Assembly: GCF_000295935.2 (NCBI RefSeq)
Contig: NZ_ALWO02000030.1
Location: 1-36,074, forward strand
Length of the DNA stretch: 36,074 bases
Reading direction: 5' to 3'
Source: Indibacter alkaliphilus LW1
Lineage (GTDB): Bacteria > Bacteroidota > Bacteroidia > Cytophagales > Cyclobacteriaceae
The notes under the pieces are model-generated. The model had not been told where the DNA came from. It did no database searches and was given only the letters and a program-made list of their open reading frames with translations. A program made the position numbers and the translations under genes. Below, one piece after another: positions 31,336-36,074 of the stretch. Numbering within the stretch: the stretch's first letter is position 1; every line of letters starts with the position of its first letter.

Positions 31336-34300
31336 ATGAGATATTTTCTACCCTATTTTAAAATTTTTGTACTTCTTTTCATTTTTATGTGTTTTTTAAG
31401 TGGAAGAACGTACAGCCAGTCAAAGATTCTTGCCAATGAAATCACTGTTTCCAGCAATTTTTCACATAGCGGAAACAATGCCTCAAATGCGCTGAATGAT
31501 GATCCCGGAAGTTTTGCCAGATCCGTTTCTTCTCCAGGTTTGTTAATCGGGGCAGGGGCTGTTACAGGAGTTTTGGAACTTCAGTTTCCGGAAACAAGAC
31601 CTGCCGGCAGTGTTTCATATATCCAGATTGATGGAGATGAAAATCTTTTCAATGCCTTACTTGGAGGTTCCTTAGGTGATGCCCTTTCGGGGGTTTTGGG
31701 TGCCATTATTTTAGGGAATCAGGTAATTACTGTAGAAGCAAGAAATAATACTACTACCGTATTGTCCAGAAACAGCAATCAGGGATTTTCTATAGATGCA
31801 GTCAGGCTTGTTCAGGACAAAGACGGTAATTTTTATTTGGCCCTTAGACCAGGATCGGATTATAACAGAATCAGAATAACCAATGAAGCCACTTCTCTAG
31901 TAGGTCTTTTTGCTGGATATACTTTGGACGTTTATAATGCATTTCACTTGGCAGACGAAGATACCTGTGGAAGTCCATGGTTTACTTCATTTGATGGCTC
32001 AGGACTCAATCTGGATCTGCTTGATATAGGGAATGTAGGGGTCAATGATTTGGAAAATGCCATTGATGGTGATTTTGATACCTATTCAACCATTAGTCCT
32101 GGTTTGTTGTCCCTTGGAGGTAGTCTTAGCCAGTTTTTTGATTTTGGAAGCCCTTCAATAGAAAATGATGAGATCCAAATTACTTTAAGTGGAACTGAAG
32201 GAGTCCTTGACCTTACTTTGCTTGGAAGCATTCAGTTTAGGGCCTATAATGGTACTGATTTAATCTATGACGAAAACCTGGCTGCCTTAAACACAGAGAT
32301 TCTTGGCCTGTTACAAATTGACCTTTTGGGACTTTTGGCAGATGGGAATGTAGTGACCATACCTATACAGCCAGGTGGAGTTTTTGACAGGTTTGAAATA
32401 ATAGTTAATGGGGTATTAAGTGTAGGGACGAACGAATCGCTTAGGATTCATGAAGTCTTTCAGACTCCAGGCAGACCGACTTATGAAAATCCGGAAGATG
32501 CTAATTTGGTGGTGTGTGCCACGGATGATGTAACCATAAGCGTAGTAAGTCAGGCTGATGAAACTGTACACTGGTATGCCCAACCTATAGGTGGTGAAAT
32601 TTTGGAAACGGGAAATACATTTAATATCGGTAATGTTTCCCAGAGGTCAGTATATTATGCGGGAACTTCAAGAGATGGCTGTCCGGTTGAATCTTCAAGA
32701 GTTCCGGTCACCATAGAAGTTGACAATAATCCGCAAATAGCAATTCTCGGCTCTCAGGTATTTACCCTTCCGGTTGGAGAATCATTACAGCTTCCAGAGG
32801 CAGTGGCTTTCAATGAAGATGAATCGGAAGTTGATACCGAGATTACTCCCTTGGATGGGGCACCCTTCCAGGGAGGTGGTATAGCAGGACCTTTTAACAG
32901 TCCAGGTGTTTATGTATACCGCGTTTCTGCTACAGGTGATAATTGTACCAATTTCCTTGACATAACGGTAAATGTGCAGGATTTCGAAGATTGTCCCTTG
33001 GTGCTTTCGCCTGGGTTTGCGAATGATGGTACTGAGTTTACTACAAGTAGCCTGTTGGGTATCCAACTTGGAACGGTCACTAATCCCAACAATGCTGCAG
33101 ATGGGGATTTGTCTACCTTTTCTCTATTGGAAGAAACGGTAGGGACTACTTTACTTGGATTAACAGGTGAGACCGCACAATTTCTGAAATGGAATATTCA
33201 ACAGCCTGCTGGCAACACAGTCACCGTAAAACTAGGTAGAGAATATGCAGGTACAGCGCAATTAGCTGCAGGCATCTATATCCAACCGTTTGATAATGGT
33301 CAGCCAGTTGGTAATAGAACATTTGCTGATGTAAATCTGGTATCAGTATTGAACGGTTTAAATGAATTCAATTTCACTTTTGTCCCTACAGATTTCTCCG
33401 GACAGCCGGTTTCATTTGATGCTGTTAAGGTTTCTTTAGTCCCTATCTTGAACTTTGATCAGGTGGTACGGGTCTACGGTGCTTATACCAATATCGCCAG
33501 TGTGGATGCTCCTGTCTGCGAACCTGTTGTGCGGGAACTGCAGACCGGTTTTGTTTCCTTGATTGGTGCACTGGATGTGGCCACTTCATTGACTGGGGTG
33601 TTTAATCCGGAAAGAGCAGTTGATGGAGACCTAACTACCTTCGCTTCAATCACCAACGCTGTTGGTGTAAATGTTTACAGTAAACTGGAAGTTGCTTACA
33701 ATTACCCGATTTTGGTAGGGGACAGTCTTAAAGTTACGCTTGGGATTCCAACAGGGCTTTTGGACTTGTCCTTACTGGAAGGATTGATTATCCAGAGATT
33801 TTTGGGAAATGAAGCTATTGGCGAACCAATTGATGCAAGTTCTTCTTTGTTAAGCTTGAGATTGTTGACTGGTAATTCTACTGGGGAACTATCGTTTGTA
33901 TCGGAAGTACCTTTCGACAGGATCCGGATTTTATACGGTGGCTTAGCCAGTGTGCTTGAAGAAGTCAGGATTTTTGAAATTGAAGCCATTCCGAATGTCA
34001 GCATAGAAGGAGAATTTTTTGATGAGGAAGATGGTATTTGGAAGTTGGAAATCTGTGAAGGTGAAACGATTGAATTGGAAGAGGGGGATTGTGGAGAAAT
34101 AAGACTTTTTGCTGAAGCTGAAGGAGGTGATGAAATTGACCTTGCCAGTATATCAGCACTAGAAAGAGGTGAAACCCTTAATGTCTTTATCCAAGTGGAT
34201 AGGTTTGGTTGCGAATTGGATTCCCACAGAAGGTTGTTGGAAATTACAATTACCGGATCTGCTCCTCCTGCGGGAGAGGCTGAGCAGTCTTTCTGCGAAA

Positions 34301-36074
34301 GTGATAACCCTACAATTGCTGACCTTATCATAGCAGGTGAAAATATCAAATGGTATGATCTTGAAGAAGGAGGGGAAGCTTTGGAAGCGGGTACTCCACT
34401 TGTCAGTGGTGAAACATATTATGCTAGCCAAACTGAAGAAGGAGAGTGTGAAAGTATTGAAAGGTTTGCTGTTTTGGTAGAGGTTCTCACTACCCCGGCA
34501 CCTACTGCTCCGGCTTTGATTCAGGAATTCTGCTCTTCAGACAATGCTACTTTGGCCCAAATAGCTATTGAAGGTGAAAATATTCAATGGTATGCCAGCG
34601 AATCTGATCAAACACCTCTTTCCATAAATACTTTACTGGTAGATGGTGCCACTTTCTTTGCAAGCCAGACTGATCCGGAAAATGGATGTGAAAGTCTTGA
34701 AAGAATTGGAATCACGATAACTCTTGTGGATTGTGAACCTGATTTAGCTACCCTGGGGATTACGAAGACAGCGGGTTCTTCGACGGTTGTGGCTGGAACG
34801 GAACTGAACTACACGATTACGGTCAGCAACACGGGTACGGCCACAGCTGGGTCGGTGAGTGTGAGTGACGAACTTCCTGAGTTCACGGAGTTTGTGTCCA
34901 CTGACAACGGCGGTGAGCTTACGGGCAATACGGTCAACTGGGATCTTGGAGATCTTGGAGCAGGTGAATCGGTGACGATCAATCTGGTACTGTTTGTTCC
35001 TGCTGATGTTGAAGCGGGCACGATGATCAGGAACGTAGCTGTGGCTGATAGCCCGGACGATCCTGACGGACCTGTGGACAATGATCCTGATCCTGAGGAT
35101 GATGTAGAGGTGGTGACCGAGGCAGATCTATCTGTCATGAAATCTGCCGATGTATCCCTTGTACAGGCAGGAAGTAACCTGCGCTATGTGATCTCTGTGA
35201 CCAACAACGGTCCGAGTGATGCGCAGGATGTAAGTGTGAGCGATGTACTGCCGGCGGGAACCACCTTTGTGTCTGCCGACAACGGCGGTACAGAGGACGG
35301 GGGCACCGTAAGCTGGAGCCTTGGTACCATGACCCCTGGTCAGAGCATTGAACTGGAGCTGATCGTGGCAGTTGGTGAAGACCTTGAGGACGGCACGGTG
35401 ATCAGGAACACCGCTGTGGTCGATAGTCCTACGGATCCTGACGGACCTAAGGAGTCCGATCCTGAGGACGTGACAGTGGAGAATGATGCGAGGGCCAAAC
35501 TTGAAATAGAAAAGACAGCCGGATCTGCTACAGTAGTAGCGGGCACGGAGCTGAATTATACGATAACTGTAAGCAATACTGGGACTGCGACAGCTACCGG
35601 TGTGACCGTATCCGACGAGCTTCCTGAGTTTACGGAGTTTGTGTCCACTGACAACGGCGGTGAGCTTACGGGCAATACGGTCAACTGGGATCTTGGAGAT
35701 CTTGGAGCAGGTGAATCGGTGATGATCAATCTGGTACTGTTTGTTCCTGCTGATGTTGAAGCGGGCACGATGATCAGAAACGTTGCTGTGGCTGACAGCC
35801 CTGACGATCCTGACGGACCTGTGGACAATGATCCTGATCCGGAGGATTATGTAGAGGTGGTGACCGAGGCAGATCTATCTGTTATGAAATCTGCTGATGT
35901 ATCCCTTGTCCAGGCAGGAAGCAACCTGCGTTATGTGATCTCTGTGACCAACAACGGTCCGAGTGATGCGCAGGATGTAAGTGTGAGCGATGTACTGCCG
36001 GCGGGAACCACCTTTGTGTCTGCCGACAACGGCGGTACAGAGGACGGGGGCACCGTAAGCTGGAGCCTTGGCAC
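31336..36074 (+). CDS. Very large secreted multidomain surface protein, 3' end beyond the window
   Basis: The frame stays open for about 1579 codons from ATG 31336 to the window edge. It starts with a signal peptide (KIFVLLFIFMCFLSG, cleavage near TYSQ). Four copies of a discoidin-like module follow (DNA about 31430-31960, 31975-32490, 32985-33530, 33535-33990), the last three carrying AIDGDFDTYS, AADGDLSTFS and AVDGDLTTFA. Ig_7-type domains have HWYAQPIGGEILETG, KWYDLEEGGEALEAG and QWYASESDQTPLS. From about residue 1136 alternating DUF11 domains begin (VVAGTELNYTITVSNTGTAT; LVQAGSNLRYVISVTNNGPS). A C-terminal T9SS or gliding-motility (CHU_C) tail would be expected beyond the window. I infer a surface adhesin or biofilm protein; the ligand is unknown. 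Its N-terminal modules are paralogous to the protein at 26858-29212. Confidence 0.88.
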   Translation, partial: MRYFLPYFKIFVLLFIFMCFLSGRTYSQSKILANEITVSSNFSHSGNNASNALNDDPGSFARSVSSPGLLIGAGAVTGVLELQFPETRPAGSVSYIQIDGDENLFNALLGGSLGDALSGVLGAIILGNQVITVEARNNTTTVLSRNSNQGFSIDAVRLVQDKDGNFYLALRPGSDYNRIRITNEATSLVGLFAGYTLDVYNAFHLADEDTCGSPWFTSFDGSGLNLDLLDIGNVGVNDLENAIDGDFDTYSTISPGLLSLGGSLSQFFDFGSPSIENDEIQITLSGTEGVLDLTLLGSIQFRAYNGTDLIYDENLAALNTEILGLLQIDLLGLLADGNVVTIPIQPGGVFDRFEIIVNGVLSVGTNESLRIHEVFQTPGRPTYENPEDANLVVCATDDVTISVVSQADETVHWYAQPIGGEILETGNTFNIGNVSQRSVYYAGTSRDGCPVESSRVPVTIEVDNNPQIAILGSQVFTLPVGESLQLPEAVAFNEDESEVDTEITPLDGAPFQGGGIAGPFNSPGVYVYRVSATGDNCTNFLDITVNVQDFEDCPLVLSPGFANDGTEFTTSSLLGIQLGTVTNPNNAADGDLSTFSLLEETVGTTLLGLTGETAQFLKWNIQQPAGNTVTVKLGREYAGTAQLAAGIYIQPFDNGQPVGNRTFADVNLVSVLNGLNEFNFTFVPTDFSGQPVSFDAVKVSLVPILNFDQVVRVYGAYTNIASVDAPVCEPVVRELQTGFVSLIGALDVATSLTGVFNPERAVDGDLTTFASITNAVGVNVYSKLEVAYNYPILVGDSLKVTLGIPTGLLDLSLLEGLIIQRFLGNEAIGEPIDASSSLLSLRLLTGNSTGELSFVSEVPFDRIRILYGGLASVLEEVRIFEIEAIPNVSIEGEFFDEEDGIWKLEICEGETIELEEGDCGEIRLFAEAEGGDEIDLASISALERGETLNVFIQVDRFGCELDSHRRLLEITITGSAPPAGEAEQSFCESDNPTIADLIIAGENIKWYDLEEGGEALEAGTPLVSGETYYASQTEEGECESIERFAVLVEVLTTPAPTAPALIQEFCSSDNATLAQIAIEGENIQWYASESDQTPLSINTLLVDGATFFASQTDPENGCESLERIGITITLVDCEPDLATLGITKTAGSSTVVAGTELNYTITVSNTGTATAGSVSVSDELPEFTEFVSTDNGGELTGNTVNWDLGDLGAGESVTINLVLFVPADVEAGTMIRNVAVADSPDDPDGPVDNDPDPEDDVEVVTEADLSVMKSADVSLVQAGSNLRYVISVTNNGPSDAQDVSVSDVLPAGTTFVSADNGGTEDGGTVSWSLGTMTPGQSIELELIVAVGEDLEDGTVIRNTAVVDSPTDPDGPKESDPEDVTVENDARAKLEIEKTAGSATVVAGTELNYTITVSNTGTATATGVTVSDELPEFTEFVSTDNGGELTGNTVNWDLGDLGAGESVMINLVLFVPADVEAGTMIRNVAVADSPDDPDGPVDNDPDPEDYVEVVTEADLSVMKSADVSLVQAGSNLRYVISVTNNGPSDAQDVSVSDVLPAGTTFVSADNGGTEDGGTVSWSLG
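34741..36074 (+). repeat. 747-bp tandem repeat encoding paired DUF11 domains
   Basis: Matching points are 747 bp (249 codons) apart throughout: for example CTTCCTGAG at 34873 and 35620, and the start of the second domain at 35143 and 35890. Each unit encodes two different DUF11 domains of about 125 residues. Units are nearly identical in DNA: roughly 97 percent over 34885-35145, and no difference over about 135 bases near the end of the window. The second unit is cut by the window edge. Domains end in an acidic run (DSPDDPDGPVDNDPDPED), possibly calcium binding. GC content is visibly higher than in the rest of the gene. Confidence 0.92.

Noticed and set aside
34809-35138. Long minus-strand reading frame opposite the DUF11 repeats (and its copy at 35556-35828)
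   Set aside because: It is the serine/threonine-rich mirror of a GC-richer, biased coding strand, has no similarity to known proteins, and repeats only because the DNA repeats.
34741-36074. CRISPR-like repeat array
   Set aside because: The repeats are 747 bp long, in frame and protein-coding, without short regularly spaced units.

Overview
The window comes from a member of the Bacteroidetes, most likely a Cytophagales bacterium close to the Cyclobacteriaceae. This rests on gene families rather than marker genes: two SusC/SusD pairs, a FecI-type sigma factor with a FecR anti-sigma factor, a type IX secretion (T9SS) sorting tail, Ig_7/CHU_C-type Ig-like domains, DUF4199 next to a membrane LuxR regulator, DUF6624, and TAnnTTTG-type -7 promoter boxes. 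No rRNA, tRNA, CRISPR array, transposase or complete insertion sequence is visible.

Region 1 (1-8.1 kb) is mainly a minus-strand series of small cytoplasmic genes: DUF4199 protein, membrane LuxR regulator, DHFR-like reductase, two VOC proteins, a zinc-ribbon/alpha-CTD-like protein, two DUF1801 proteins, and a plus-strand GrpB-family protein. It also holds many broken genes. These are an SRPBCC C-terminus joined out of frame to a VOC gene, a four-helix-bundle gene with an in-frame TAG, a DinB-family remnant with stops and a frameshift, a 33-codon copy of a small gene found intact at 22.7 kb, and a glycosidase that has lost its catalytic half.

Region 2 (8.5-16.1 kb) is a complete cell-surface-signalling uptake locus: ECF sigma factor, FecR anti-sigma factor, SusC-like TonB-dependent transporter with an N-terminal STN signalling domain, SusD-like lipoprotein, and a purple-acid-phosphatase-type metallophosphoesterase. 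I infer that a phosphorylated organic substrate is bound by SusD, imported by SusC and dephosphorylated by the phosphatase, with SusC-FecR-sigma signalling controlling expression.

Region 3 (16.1-21.9 kb) has a long AT-rich leader with a hairpin, then a second SusC/SusD pair without STN domain or enzyme, ended by a strong terminator. Region 4 (21.9-23.1 kb) has a DUF6624 gene, a 79-residue small protein, a truncated RadC/JAB fragment and a remnant of the alpha-CTD-like gene from region 1.

Region 5 (23.4-36.1 kb) is the most distinctive part: a LytTR response regulator divergent from a PAS/GAF histidine kinase, then a T9SS-secreted protein (784 aa) immediately followed by a 7TM-PAS receptor that ends in a phospho-acceptor helix without an ATPase domain, then a very large secreted protein that leaves the window still open. 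The two secreted proteins share an unrecognised discoidin-like module, and both genes are preceded by direct repeats with 21-bp period that resemble LytTR-type sites. The large protein ends here in 747-bp tandem units of two alternating DUF11 domains, nearly identical in DNA and clearly richer in GC. I read region 5 as a candidate regulated surface-adhesin and sensing system; that interpretation is inference.
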